Positions 17,158 to 25,214 of a DNA stretch of 34,171 nt are shown one piece after another. Each line of letters opens with the position of its first letter. Within the stretch, counting starts at the first letter, position 1. The notes below the pieces were generated by a model. That model was not told the origin of the DNA. It saw only the letters and a program-made list of their open reading frames with translations, and made no database searches. Made by a program: the position numbers and the translations under genes. The stretch spans positions 1 through 34,171 of the forward strand of contig JANJVS010000168.1 of assembly GCA_024709955.1 (NCBI GenBank), in the 5' to 3' direction. The stretch is from Rhodocyclaceae bacterium (lineage in GTDB: Bacteria > Pseudomonadota > Gammaproteobacteria > Burkholderiales > Rhodocyclaceae).

Positions 17158-17215
17158 CGGCGCAGGCTAACTTCGCGCAGCGAAGTTAAGCGAGCACAAG
17201 CGAGCGGCCGGAGGC
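17155..17215 (+). repeat. H element copy A (ftsW-murG spacer)
   Basis: It has flank TTTCGGCGCAGGCTAAC, hairpin with arms 17168-17176 and 17180-17188 (TAACTTCGC / GCGAAGTTA, loop GCA), then GTTAAGCG and CGGCCGGAGGC. Flanks are shared with copies B and C; the stem sequence is different but fully paired. It ends at a CAAAA that leads into the second ftsW tail, where the T motif would be expected. Confidence 0.7.
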
Positions 17216-17250
17216 AAAATCGTCGCCTGATGAGAGGGTTGCCGGCATGA
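17216..17250 (+). pseudogene. Residual second copy of the ftsW 3' end
   Basis: Read from 17218, this stretch encodes [10 protein letters not shown] and a stop, exactly the C-terminus of FtsW, but six of the ten codons differ from the copy at 17114-17146. Its TGA overlaps the murG ATG as ATGA, the arrangement seen at neighbouring junctions. It is therefore probably the ancestral ftsW end, cut off by a 104-bp insertion. It now serves only as the murG leader (GAGAGGG as Shine-Dalgarno). Confidence 0.8.
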
Positions 17251-18305
17251 GCAAAACCATCGTCATCATGGCGGGCGGCACCGGCGGCCACATCATGCCC
17301 GGACTGGCGGTGGCCGACGAGCTCCACCGCCACGGCTGGAAGGTGGTCTGGATGGGCAACCCGGACGGCATGGAGGCGAAGCTGGTGCCCGAGCGCGGCT
17401 ACGAGATGGCCTGGGTGCGTTTCGCCGCGCTGCGCGGCAAGGGCCTGCTGCGCAAGCTGTTGCTGCCCTTCAATCTGCTGCGCGGCTTCTCCCAGGCCCT
17501 GGCACACTTCAAGCACATCCAGCCGGACGTGGTGCTCGGCATGGGCGGCTTCATCAGCTTCCCCGGTGGCATGATGGCGGCGCTCAAGGGCATTCCGCTG
17601 GTGCTGCACGAGCAGAACTCGGTGCCCGGCCTCGCCAACAAGGTGCTGGCGCGGGTGGCCGACCGCGTGCTGACGGGTTTCCCCGATGTTTTCAAGAAGG
17701 GGGCGTGGGTCGGCAATCCGGTGCGCCATCCGATCACCGTCCTGCCAGCGCCGAGTTTGCGCTATGGCGAGCGCACGGGGAAGCTGCGCCTGCTGGTGAT
17801 CGGCGGCAGCCTTGGCGCCCGGGCGCTCAACGAGACGGTGCCGCGCGCGCTGGCCCTGCTGCCGCCGGAGGAGCGGCCCGAGGTGGTGCATCAGGCCGGC
17901 GAAAAGCACATCGAGGCGCTGCGCGCCGCCTATGCGGCGGAGGGCGTCGAAGCCCATGCGACGGCCTTCATCGAGGACATGGCGGGGGCCTACGGCTGGG
18001 CCGACCTGGTGATCTGCCGTGCGGGCGCGCTGACCGTCGCGGAGCTGGCGGCCGTCGGCGTGGCAAGCATCCTGGTGCCCTTCCCCCATGCGGTGGACGA
18101 CCACCAGACTTCGAATGCGCGCTTCCTCGTCCACGCCGGTGCCGCCATGCTGCTGCCGCAGACGGAGCTGACGGTGGAGCGCCTGGCGCTGATTCGCAAC
18201 CTGACGCGCGCGCAGTTGCTCGAAATGGCCGAAAAGGCGCGCGAGCTGGCGCGACTCGAGGCGACTGAGACGGTGGCGAAGGCTTGCCGGGAGATTTGCA
18301 AATGA
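17247..18305 (+). CDS. murG: Lipid II synthase (UDP-GlcNAc transferase) MurG
   Basis: The protein has 352 residues of the GT-B fold. The N-terminal glycine loop MAGGTGGHIMPG (10-15 GGTGGH), GMGGFISFPGG, HEQNSVPGLANK, GGSLGARALNE, CRAGALTVAELAAVG and PFPHAVDDHQTSNA are MurG signatures. It adds GlcNAc to lipid I on the cytoplasmic side of the membrane. The start overlaps the duplicated ftsW tail, 104 bp away from the stop that FtsW now uses, so coupling to ftsW translation may be lost. The stretch encoding TVLPAPSLR contains a T motif on the other strand. Confidence 0.96.
   Translation: MSKTIVIMAGGTGGHIMPGLAVADELHRHGWKVVWMGNPDGMEAKLVPERGYEMAWVRFAALRGKGLLRKLLLPFNLLRGFSQALAHFKHIQPDVVLGMGGFISFPGGMMAALKGIPLVLHEQNSVPGLANKVLARVADRVLTGFPDVFKKGAWVGNPVRHPITVLPAPSLRYGERTGKLRLLVIGGSLGARALNETVPRALALLPPEERPEVVHQAGEKHIEALRAAYAAEGVEAHATAFIEDMAGAYGWADLVICRAGALTVAELAAVGVASILVPFPHAVDDHQTSNARFLVHAGAAMLLPQTELTVERLALIRNLTRAQLLEMAEKARELARLEATETVAKACREICK
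17735..17759 (-). repeat. T motif copy 4 (inside murG)
   Basis: 23 of 26 positions match, with one A missing from the A-run. The match continues 3' as GTGATCGG, as in rsmI. On the coding strand it encodes TVLPAPSL. Confidence 0.65.
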
Positions 18306-18343
18306 ACAGGCATTGCCCATCCACTTGGCCCGACCACCCCCAG

Positions 18344-18363
18344 CCCCTCCTTCGCAGGAGGGG
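18344..18363. repeat. Perfect 8-bp inverted repeat after murG
   Basis: CCCCTCCT and AGGAGGGG are separated by TCGC. It could form an RNA hairpin shortly after the murG stop; no T-run follows within 8 nt apart from CTTT. Confidence 0.6.
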
Positions 18364-18494
18364 AGACTTTGTGCGCGCTGCGCGCGTCCATTACGGGGCG
18401 CGTCCGTTCGGCGTGGGGGCGGGTTGCGCCTGGCGGTGCGTGCCGTTTCGCCCTGGGCGGCCCGGCGGCGAAACTGCTTGGGCCGTGGTTTTAA

Positions 18495-18520
18495 CACCAT
18501 CCCACCGGCGCCGACTTTTG
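18495..18520 (-). repeat. T motif copy 6 (adjacent to H copy C)
   Basis: 23 of 26 matches. On the - strand it directly follows the 3' end of H copy C, the same arrangement as in mtnA. Confidence 0.75.
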
Positions 18521-18575
18521 GTTACGGCCGCTGCGCTTAACCGACTGGCGCCGGTTAGCCTTCACCGAAAGTCGG
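18511..18575 (-). repeat. H element copy C (murG-murC spacer)
   Basis: On the - strand it reads TTTCGGTGAAGGCTAAC, then a 7-bp stem (AACCGGC / GTCGGTT, one G-U pair), then GTTAAGCG and CGGCCGTAACC. The outer arms 18511-18522 and 18564-18575 pair over 12 positions with one wobble or mismatch, so the whole element can fold as one arm with an inner hairpin. It overlaps the first bases of T motif copy 6. Confidence 0.72.
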
Positions 18576-18593
18576 AACAGGCATCGGAACGCG

Positions 18594-18619
18594 CACCGTC
18601 CCGCCAGCGCCGACTTTTG
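18594..18619 (-). repeat. T motif copy 5 (murG-murC spacer, reference copy)
   Basis: This copy is used as the reference: the - strand begins CAAAAGTCGGCGCTGG, then CGGGACGGTG. It stands alone, without an H element next to its 5' side. Confidence 0.8.
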
Positions 18620-18648
18620 GCCCGCTCGTCCCGGGCCGGAGACAAGTC

Positions 18649-20040
18649 ATGAAGCATAAAGTCAAGCGGATTCACTTCGTCGGCGTCGGCGGCGCCGGCA
18701 TGAGCGGCATCGCCGAGGTGCTGGCCAACCAGGGCTTCGAGGTCAGCGGCTCCGACTTGGCGGCCTCGGCGACCACCCAGCGCCTCGCCCAGCAGGGGGT
18801 GCGCGTCGCCATCGGCCATGCGGCCGAGAACGTGCGCGACGCCGACGCCGTGGTCGTATCGACGGCGGTGAAGGAGGACAACCCGGAGGTGGTCGCGGCG
18901 CGCGAGCGCCACGTACCGATCGTGCCGCGCGCCCAGATGCTCGCCGAGCTGATGCGCCTCAAGCAGGGCATCGCCATCGCCGGCACCCACGGCAAGACCA
19001 CCACCACCAGCCTGGTCGCCAGCTGCCTCGCCGAAGGCGGCTTCGACCCGACCTTCGTGATCGGCGGCCGGCTGATCTCGGCGGGCGCCAACGCGCGCCT
19101 CGGCCAGGGCGACTACCTGGTCGCCGAGGCCGACGAGTCCGACGCCTCCTTCCTGTTCCTCTCGCCGGTGATCTCGGTCGTCACCAACATCGACCAGGAC
19201 CACATGGATACCTACGGCCAGGACTTTGGCCGGCTCAAGCAGGCCTTCGTCGATTTCGTCCAGCGCCTGCCCTTCTATGGCGTCGCGGTGATGTGCCTCG
19301 ACGACCCGCACGTGCGCGAGATCCTGCCGGCCGTCGCCAAGCAGGTGGTGACCTATGGCTACGGCGAGGGCGCCAACATCCGCGCCGAGAACGTGCGCGC
19401 CGATGCCGGCCGCATGCACTTCGACTGCGTGCGCACCAACGGCTCGGTGTCGCGCTTTCCGGTCACGCTCAACCTTCCCGGCGAGCACAACGTGCGCAAC
19501 GCGCTGGCGGCGATCGCCGTGGCGACGGAGGTGGGCGCCGACGACGCGGCGATCCAGCGCGCGCTGGCGGAATTCCACGGCGTCGGCCGGCGCTTCCAGC
19601 GCCATGGCGAGATCGCCCTGGCCGGCGGCGGCAGCTTCACGTTGATCGACGACTACGGCCACCATCCGGCCGAGATGGCGGCTACCCTTGCCGCCGCGCG
19701 CGGCGCCTTCCCCGGCCGGCGCATCGTGCTCGCCTTCCAGCCGCACCGCTACACGCGCACCCGCGACTGCTTCGAGGACTTCGTCAAGGTGCTCTCGGCC
19801 GCCGACGCGGTGCTGCTGGCCGAGGTCTATGCGGCGGGCGAGGCGCCCATCGTCGCCGCCGACGGCCGTTCCCTCGCCCGTGCCCTGCGCGTCGCCGGCA
19901 AGGTCGAGCCGATCTTCGTCGAGGACATCGCCGCCATGCCCCAGGCCATTCGCGACGCCGCCCATGACGGCGACGTCGTGATCACCCTCGGCGCCGGCTC
20001 GATCGGCGCGGTGCCCGGCAAGCTGGCGGAGGCGCGCTGA
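18649..20040 (+). CDS. murC: UDP-MurNAc:L-alanine ligase
   Basis: The protein has 463 residues. It begins with [17 protein letters not shown], the UDP-MurNAc-binding glycine loop. P-loop [13 protein letters not shown] has its lysine at 116, and [51 protein letters not shown] and [11 protein letters not shown] are all MurC signatures. It attaches the first peptide residue, L-alanine, in the cytoplasm. The start codon follows the repeat-filled spacer, with GGAG about 9 nt upstream. It overlaps murB by one base (TGATG). Confidence 0.96.
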   Translation: MKHKVKRIHFVGVGGAGMSGIAEVLANQGFEVSGSDLAASATTQRLAQQGVRVAIGHAAENVRDADAVVVSTAVKEDNPEVVAARERHVPIVPRAQMLAELMRLKQGIAIAGTHGKTTTTSLVASCLAEGGFDPTFVIGGRLISAGANARLGQGDYLVAEADESDASFLFLSPVISVVTNIDQDHMDTYGQDFGRLKQAFVDFVQRLPFYGVAVMCLDDPHVREILPAVAKQVVTYGYGEGANIRAENVRADAGRMHFDCVRTNGSVSRFPVTLNLPGEHNVRNALAAIAVATEVGADDAAIQRALAEFHGVGRRFQRHGEIALAGGGSFTLIDDYGHHPAEMAATLAAARGAFPGRRIVLAFQPHRYTRTRDCFEDFVKVLSAADAVLLAEVYAAGEAPIVAADGRSLARALRVAGKVEPIFVEDIAAMPQAIRDAAHDGDVVITLGAGSIGAVPGKLAEAR

Positions 20041-20915
20041 TGGAAATCCGCGCCGACGAGCCGATGGCGCGCCATGTCACCTGGCGCGCGGGCGGCAAGG
20101 TCGCCAAGGCCTGCTTCCCCGCCGGCATCGAGGACCTCGCCGCCTTCATGCGCACGCTGCGCCTGGACGAGCCGCTGCTCATGGTCGGGCTGGGGTCGAA
20201 CCTGCTGATCCGCGATGGCGGCTTCGACGGCACGGCGGTCTTCACCCACGGCGCCCTCAACCGGCTGCGGCTGGAGGCGGACGGCGCGATCTACGCGGAG
20301 GCCGGCGTGGCCTCGCCCAAGGTGGCGCGCTTCGCCGCCAATCGCGACTTCTCCGGCGCCGAATTCCTCGCCGGCATTCCCGGCACCCTCGGCGGGGCGC
20401 TGGCGATGAACGCGGGTTGCCACGGCGGCGAGATATGGTCTTTCGTCGAGCGCGTGCTGATGCTAAATCGCGCGGGCGACTTGATCGAGCGGACCCCGCA
20501 GGATTTCGCCATCGGCTACCGCCACGTCGGTCTCAAGGCGAGCAGCGGCGAGATCTTCGTCGCCGCCTGGTTGCGCTTCCCGCCCGGCGACGCGGCGACC
20601 GCGCGCACGCGCATCAGGGAGCTGCTGGAACAGCGCATCGCCACCCAGCCGCTTTCGCTGCCGAACGCCGGTTCGGTGTTCCGCAATCCCCCCGGCGACC
20701 ATGCCGCGCGCCTGATCGAGGCGGCCGGGCTGAAGGGAATGGAAATCGATGGCGCGCGGGTGTCCGAAAAGCATTCGAATTTCATCGTTAATCCGGCCGG
20801 CAAGGCGTCGGCCGGCGCGATAGAAAGCTTAATCGGCCGAATCCAGGCCGAGGTGCGTGAGAAATTCGGGGTCGAACTGGTGCGCGAGGTGCGCATCCTC
20901 GGGGCAAGAACTTGA
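20040..20915 (+). CDS. murB: UDP-N-acetylenolpyruvoylglucosamine reductase
   Basis: The protein has 291 residues, in the shorter MurB class. FAD-binding sequences include GLGSNLLIRDGGF and IPGTLGGALAMNAG. The catalytic serine is Ser212 in PNAGSVFRNP, and the C-terminal KHSNFIVN block is present. It reduces the enolpyruvyl group with NADPH to give UDP-MurNAc. It overlaps murC by one base and ddl by four. The stretch 20770-20850 is a little richer in A+T than its surroundings but the protein is normal. Confidence 0.95.
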   Translation: MEIRADEPMARHVTWRAGGKVAKACFPAGIEDLAAFMRTLRLDEPLLMVGLGSNLLIRDGGFDGTAVFTHGALNRLRLEADGAIYAEAGVASPKVARFAANRDFSGAEFLAGIPGTLGGALAMNAGCHGGEIWSFVERVLMLNRAGDLIERTPQDFAIGYRHVGLKASSGEIFVAAWLRFPPGDAATARTRIRELLEQRIATQPLSLPNAGSVFRNPPGDHAARLIEAAGLKGMEIDGARVSEKHSNFIVNPAGKASAGAIESLIGRIQAEVREKFGVELVREVRILGART

Positions 20916-21841
20916 AAGCAAAAGAGTTTGGCAGAGTCGCGGTGTTGCTCGGCGGAGCGTCGGCCGAGCGCGAGATTTCGCTGATTTCCGGCGCGGCGGT
21001 GCTCGCCGCCCTGCAGCGGGTGGGCGTCGACGCCCACCCCTTCGATCCGGCCGAACGGCCGATCTGGGCGCTCGCCGACGCAAAGGTCGCGCGCGTCTTC
21101 AACATCCTGCATGGCGGCGCCGGCGAGGACGGCACGGTGCAGGGCGCCCTCGACCTGATGGGGATTCCCTACACCGGCAGCGGCGTGCTGGCCTCGGCGC
21201 TGGCGATGGACAAGATCCGCACCAAGTGGGTCTGGCAGGCGGCGGGCGTGCCGACGCCACGCTCGCGCCGCGTGCATTCCGCTGACGACGGCGCGGCGGC
21301 GATCGCCGAGCTCGGCCTGCCGCTGATCGTCAAGCCGGTGCGCGAGGGCTCGTCGATCGGCCTGACCAAGGTGACGCGCGCCGACGAGTTTCCCGCCGCC
21401 TTCGCCGCCGCCGCCACGCTGGCCGATGGCCGCCGCGAGGAGGTGATGGCCGAGGAATTCCTCGCCGGCACCGAGTACACCGCCGCCGTGCTGGGGCGCC
21501 AGGTGCTGCCGCTGGTGCGCATCGAGGCGCCGGAAGGCCGCTACGACTACCAGAACAAATACTTCACCGACGCCGTGCAGTACCACTGCCCGGCCGGCCT
21601 GGCCGCCGACGCCGAGGCGGAAATCGGCAAGACCGTGCTGGCCGCCTTCGATGCGCTCGGCTGCCGGGGCTGGGGGCGCGCCGACCTGATCCTGCGCGCC
21701 GACGGCAGCTACGGCCTGCTGGAAATGAACACCAACCCGGGCATGACCGGGCATTCGCTGGTGCCGATGGCGGCGCGCGCCGCCGGCATCGACTTCGACG
21801 CGCTGGTGCTGCGCATCCTGGCGGAGGCCCGCCGTGGCTAA
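20912..21841 (+). CDS. ddl: D-alanine--D-alanine ligase
   Basis: The protein has 309 residues and starts at TTG, overlapping the murB stop as TTGA. The ATP-grasp fold is clear: VLLGGASAEREISLISG at the N-terminus, LHGGAGEDGTVQGALD, YTGSGVLASALAMDK, the P-loop-like PVREGSSIGL, and EMNTNPGMTGHSLVP at the metal site. It supplies the dipeptide used by MurF. No good ATG lies nearby, so TTG plus coupling to murB is the most economical start. Confidence 0.95.
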   Translation: MKAKEFGRVAVLLGGASAEREISLISGAAVLAALQRVGVDAHPFDPAERPIWALADAKVARVFNILHGGAGEDGTVQGALDLMGIPYTGSGVLASALAMDKIRTKWVWQAAGVPTPRSRRVHSADDGAAAIAELGLPLIVKPVREGSSIGLTKVTRADEFPAAFAAAATLADGRREEVMAEEFLAGTEYTAAVLGRQVLPLVRIEAPEGRYDYQNKYFTDAVQYHCPAGLAADAEAEIGKTVLAAFDALGCRGWGRADLILRADGSYGLLEMNTNPGMTGHSLVPMAARAAGIDFDALVLRILAEARRG

Positions 21842-22658
21842 ACCGCGCGCCAGCGGCCGCAATGCGCAGAACGCCGATCCAGGCGGACTCTGGCACCAGC
21901 CCGCGCTGATGAATCTGCTCGCCGACGTGCTGATCGTCGTGGCGGTGGCGGGCATCAGCTGGGCGGCGCTGACGGCGCTGCAGCGGCTGCCGGTGTTTCC
22001 GCTGCGCGAACTGGTGCTGACCGGCATGCCCAGGCAGGTTTCCGTCGAGCAGATCGAGCACGCGGCGCGTGGCGCCGTGACCGGTAACTTCTTCACGGTG
22101 GATCTGGAGGCGGCGCGCGCCGCCTTCGAGAAGCTGCCCTGGGTACGCAAGGCCGCGCTGCGGCGCCAGTGGCCCGACGGCCTGAGCCTGACGCTGGAAG
22201 AGCACGAGGCGGTGGCGCGTTGGCGCCATCTGAACGGCGATCTGGCGCTGGTGAATCGGCAGGGCGAGGTATTCAGCGCCGAGCGTCCAGCGGGGACGGC
22301 GCAGCTGCCGCTGCTTTCCGGACCCGAAGGCAGCGCGCCGGAAATCCTCGCGCGCCACGCCGAATTCAGCGGCGTGCTGGCCGGCATCGGCCGCCGCGTC
22401 GAGGTGATGGCGCTGACGCCGCGCCGCGCCTGGCAGCTGCGGCTGGACGACGGTGTGGCGATCGAACTCGGGCGCGACCAGGACCGCCACCCCCTCGGCG
22501 AGCGGCTGGCGCGCTTCGTCGCCCACTACGATGGGCTGCGCCAGCGCTTCGGCGCGCTCCGCGTGGCGGACATGCGCTATCCAAATGGTTTTGTGCTGAG
22601 CGGACTGGAGCATGCCCTCCGCCCGGCCGGCAAGGAATCCGCAGGACGCAAGTCATGA
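21834..22658 (+). CDS. ftsQ: Cell division protein FtsQ
   Basis: The protein has 274 residues and starts at GTG, with GGAGG upstream inside ddl. It has a short basic cytoplasmic segment and one membrane helix (about 26-46). A POTRA domain follows (about 53-122: FPLRELVLTGMPRQVSVEQIEHA ... LPWVRKAALRRQWPDGLSLTLEEHEAVARW), then the beta domain that binds FtsL/FtsB. The WVRKA...WPD...L...EHEAVARW pattern is typical. It overlaps ddl by 8 bp and ftsA by 4 bp. Confidence 0.94.
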   Translation: MAKPRASGRNAQNADPGGLWHQPALMNLLADVLIVVAVAGISWAALTALQRLPVFPLRELVLTGMPRQVSVEQIEHAARGAVTGNFFTVDLEAARAAFEKLPWVRKAALRRQWPDGLSLTLEEHEAVARWRHLNGDLALVNRQGEVFSAERPAGTAQLPLLSGPEGSAPEILARHAEFSGVLAGIGRRVEVMALTPRRAWQLRLDDGVAIELGRDQDRHPLGERLARFVAHYDGLRQRFGALRVADMRYPNGFVLSGLEHALRPAGKESAGRKS

Positions 22659-23896
22659 GCAAGGACAAGAACCGCGACCTGATCGTCGGCCTGGACATCG
22701 GCACCTCGAAGATCGTCGCCATCGTCGCCGAACTGAATCAGGAGGGCCAGCTCGGCATCCTCGGCATCGGCACGCAGGACACCCAGGAATCGCGCGGCCT
22801 CAAGAAGGGCGTGGTCGTGAATATCGAGGCGACCGTCAACAGCATCTCCAAGGCGATCGCCGAGGTGGAAATGATGGCCGGCTGCAAGGTACGCGAGGTG
22901 TATACCGGCATCGCCGGCGGCCACATCAAGAGCAAGGACTCGAACGGCATGGCGGTGGTGCGCGACAAGGAGGTGACGCAGTACGACGTCGCGCGCGCCA
23001 TCGAGGCGGCCAACGCCACGCCGATCTCGGCGGACGACCAGATCCTCCACACGCTGGTGCAGGAGTTCATCGTCGACGGCCAGGACGGCGTCAAGGAACC
23101 GATCGGCATGGATGCGCGGCGGCTGGAGGTCAAGGTGCACCTCGTCACCGGCGCCGTCACCGCCGTGCAGAACATCGTCAAGTGCGTGCGCCGCTGCGGC
23201 CTGGAGGTCGTGGACCTGGTGCTGCAGCCGCTCGCCTCGGGCAACGCGGTGCTCACCGACGACGAGAAGGACGTCGGCGTTTGCCTGGTCGACATCGGCG
23301 GTGGCACGACGGACGTCGCCGTCTTCAGCCAGGGCGCGATCCGTCACACGGCGGTGATCCCGATCGCCGGCGACCAGATCACCGCCGACATCGGCATCGC
23401 GCTGCGCACCTCGACCCAGGATGCCGAGGAGATCAAGTTGCGTTACGGGGTCGCGCTGCAGCAGCTCGCCGATCCCGAGGAGATGCTCGAGGTGCCGGGC
23501 GTCGGCGAGCGGCCGGCGAGCAATCTGTCGCGCCAGACCCTGGCTGGCTTCATCCAGCCGCGCGTCGAGGAGATCTTCCAGAAGGTGCAGGACGAGCTGG
23601 TGCGCAGCGGTTACGCGCGCCTGCTGCGCGCCGGCATCGTGCTGACCGGCGGCACGGCGCAGATGCCGGGCATGACCCAGCTCGGCGAGGAGATTTTCCA
23701 CAACACGGTGAAGGTGGGCATGCCGCACTACGCGGGGAATTTGCGCGATTTCGTGAAGAACCCGCGCTATGCGACGGCGATGGGACTGCTGCTGGAAGGC
23801 GTGGCGCAGAGGCAACGCGGGCTCAAGGATCAGGGCCCGATGACGATGGGGCAGGTGGTGGCGCGCATGCGCGCCTGGTTTGCGCGGAATCTTTGA
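22655..23896 (+). CDS. ftsA: Cell division protein FtsA
   Basis: The protein has 413 residues and an actin-like ATPase fold. The phosphate-1 loop IVGLDIGTSKIVAIVAE is at the N-terminus, VDIGGGTTDVAVF is the phosphate-2 loop, and LTGGTAQMPGM is the adenosine motif. The SHS2 (1C) insertion lies between. The protein ends in an amphipathic helix (QVVARMRAWFARNL) that anchors it and FtsZ to the membrane. It overlaps ftsQ by four bases; ftsZ follows after 28 bp with its own Shine-Dalgarno sequence. Confidence 0.96.
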   Translation: MSKDKNRDLIVGLDIGTSKIVAIVAELNQEGQLGILGIGTQDTQESRGLKKGVVVNIEATVNSISKAIAEVEMMAGCKVREVYTGIAGGHIKSKDSNGMAVVRDKEVTQYDVARAIEAANATPISADDQILHTLVQEFIVDGQDGVKEPIGMDARRLEVKVHLVTGAVTAVQNIVKCVRRCGLEVVDLVLQPLASGNAVLTDDEKDVGVCLVDIGGGTTDVAVFSQGAIRHTAVIPIAGDQITADIGIALRTSTQDAEEIKLRYGVALQQLADPEEMLEVPGVGERPASNLSRQTLAGFIQPRVEEIFQKVQDELVRSGYARLLRAGIVLTGGTAQMPGMTQLGEEIFHNTVKVGMPHYAGNLRDFVKNPRYATAMGLLLEGVAQRQRGLKDQGPMTMGQVVARMRAWFARNL

Positions 23897-23924
23897 TCAT
23901 TGCAACACGGAAGGAGAGGCGAAA

Positions 23925-25115
23925 ATGTTTGAAATCATCGACAGGGACCCGAACGCGACGGTCATCAAGGTGATCGGTGTCGGGGGCGCCGGCGGCAATG
24001 CCGTCGAGCACATGATCCGCGAGGGCGTCGGCGGCGTGGAATTCATCTGCTGCAACACCGATGCCCAGGCGCTCAAGCACTCGTCCGCGGGCGTCAAGCT
24101 GCAGCTTGGCCCGGGGCTCGGCGCGGGCGGCAAGCCGGAAAAGGCGCGCGAGCACGCCCAGAGCGACCGCGAGCGGATTTCCGAGGCGCTTAGCGGCGCG
24201 CACATGGTGTTCATCACCGCCGGCATGGGCGGCGGCACCGGCACGGGCGCCGCGCCGATCGTCGCCGAGGTGGCGCGCGAACTGGGCATCCTGACCGTGG
24301 CCGTGGTCACCAAGCCCTTCGAATTCGAGGGCCGGCGCACCAAGCTCGCCGAGGAAGGACTGGCCGAGCTCGGCCAGCATGTCGATTCGCTGATCGTCAT
24401 CCTCAACGAGAAGCTCATGGAAGTGCTCGGCGAGGACGTCAGCATGCTCGATGCCTTCAAGTCGGCCGACAACGTACTGAAGAACGCCGTCGGCGGCATC
24501 GCCGAGATCATCAACGTGCCGGGCCTGGTCAACGTGGACTTCGAGGACGTGCGCACGGTGATGGGCGAGATGGGCAAGGCGATGATGGGTTCGGCTACCG
24601 CCGCCGGCGTCGACCGCGCGCGCATCGCCGCCGAGGCCGCCGTCGCCAGTCCGCTGCTGGAAGGCATCGAGCTCTCCGGCGCGCGCGGCGTGCTGGTGAA
24701 CATCACCGCCAGCGGTTCGCTCGGCCTCAAGGAGTACAAGGAGGTCATGGCCACCATCCGCAACTACACGGCGCCGGACGCGACCGTGATCTGCGGCGCG
24801 GTGTTCGACGACGGCATGGAGGACCAGCTGCGCGTCACCGTGGTCGCCACCGGCCTCGGCTCCGCCGCGCTGGCGCGGCGCAAGCCAGAGCTGCGCACCT
24901 ACGTCAACGAAGGCGCGGGGCTGCGCACCGGCACCGACAACCTGCCGCTCGGCGCTGGCGCGTCGGCCGCGGCGGCGGGAGCCACCGGCAGCCTCGACCT
25001 CGACGGCATGTTCACCAGCAACCGCGGCAGCCGCGACAGTCGCGCCCAGGCCATGTCCGATACCGGCATGGACAAGTACGACATCCCGGCCTTCCTGCGC
25101 AAGCAGGCCGACTAG
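23925..25115 (+). CDS. ftsZ: Cell division GTPase FtsZ
   Basis: The protein has 396 residues. The tubulin-type GTP loop GMGGGTGTGAAPI, the N-terminal IKVIGVGGAGGNAVEHM, the T7-loop region (NVDFEDVRTVMGE) and a poorly conserved Ala/Gly linker are all present. The C-terminal peptide KYDIPAFLRKQ binds FtsA, ZipA and MinC. The ATG at 23925 is preceded by AAGGAG with ideal spacing, the strongest ribosome site of the cluster, fitting the high level of FtsZ. A terminator follows the gene. Confidence 0.97.
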   Translation: MFEIIDRDPNATVIKVIGVGGAGGNAVEHMIREGVGGVEFICCNTDAQALKHSSAGVKLQLGPGLGAGGKPEKAREHAQSDRERISEALSGAHMVFITAGMGGGTGTGAAPIVAEVARELGILTVAVVTKPFEFEGRRTKLAEEGLAELGQHVDSLIVILNEKLMEVLGEDVSMLDAFKSADNVLKNAVGGIAEIINVPGLVNVDFEDVRTVMGEMGKAMMGSATAAGVDRARIAAEAAVASPLLEGIELSGARGVLVNITASGSLGLKEYKEVMATIRNYTAPDATVICGAVFDDGMEDQLRVTVVATGLGSAALARRKPELRTYVNEGAGLRTGTDNLPLGAGASAAAAGATGSLDLDGMFTSNRGSRDSRAQAMSDTGMDKYDIPAFLRKQAD

Positions 25116-25137
25116 GTTTTCGCGCGGCAGGCAGTCA

Positions 25138-25175
25138 CGCCCGGGGGAATCGCCTCCCCCCGGGCGTTGTCGTTT
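25138..25175 (+). terminator. Intrinsic terminator after ftsZ
   Basis: Arms 25138-25147 and 25157-25166 (CGCCCGGGGG / CCCCCGGGCG) pair perfectly over 10 bp and are followed by TTGTCGTTT. It marks the end of the dcw transcript. Confidence 0.85.
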
Positions 25176-25181
25176 CCGAGT

Positions 25182-25187
25182 TAAAAT
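25182..25187 (+). promoter_or_regulatory. -10 box of lpxC
   Basis: TAAAAT just after the ftsZ terminator. Transcription would start at about 25194, giving a leader of about 20 nt to the ATG at 25215. Confidence 0.5.
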
Positions 25188-25214
25188 AAATACTTGAATA
25201 TCGACAGACCGATC

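Larger units (their letters stand above)
18306..18648. other. 343-bp murG-murC spacer made of repeats
   Basis: No convincing gene lies here. The other junctions from ftsI to ftsA, apart from ftsW-murG, overlap by 1-11 bp, so this gap is out of place. It holds an 8-bp perfect hairpin (CCCCTCCT / AGGAGGGG, 18344-18363), an alternating GCGCGC stretch near 18372, two T motifs on the - strand and H element copy C. The murC Shine-Dalgarno sequence (GGAG, near 18635) is at its end. An ATG overlapping the murG stop opens a frame without any recognisable product. Confidence 0.8.

Noticed and set aside
17164-17192. H elements as integron attC sites
   Set aside because: GTTAAGC and GTTGAGT fit the attC core GTTRRRY, but the partner GGCTAAC has one misfit to RYYYAAC, the hairpin is under 30 bp without separate L boxes, and no integrase or gene cassettes are present.
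18563-18590. Another T motif starting at CCGAAAGTCGG
   Set aside because: This is the outer arm of H copy C; beyond AAAGTCGG the sequence departs from the motif.
18284-18652. Reading frame of 122 codons across the murG-murC spacer
   Set aside because: It is Arg/Pro-rich, runs through hairpins and T motifs, has no family resemblance, and fits the random open frames expected in GC-rich DNA.
25194-25214. Leaderless lpxC from the TTG at 25194
   Set aside because: The spacing to TAAAAT fits, but the extra MNIDRPI has no family counterpart and TTG is a poor leaderless start.
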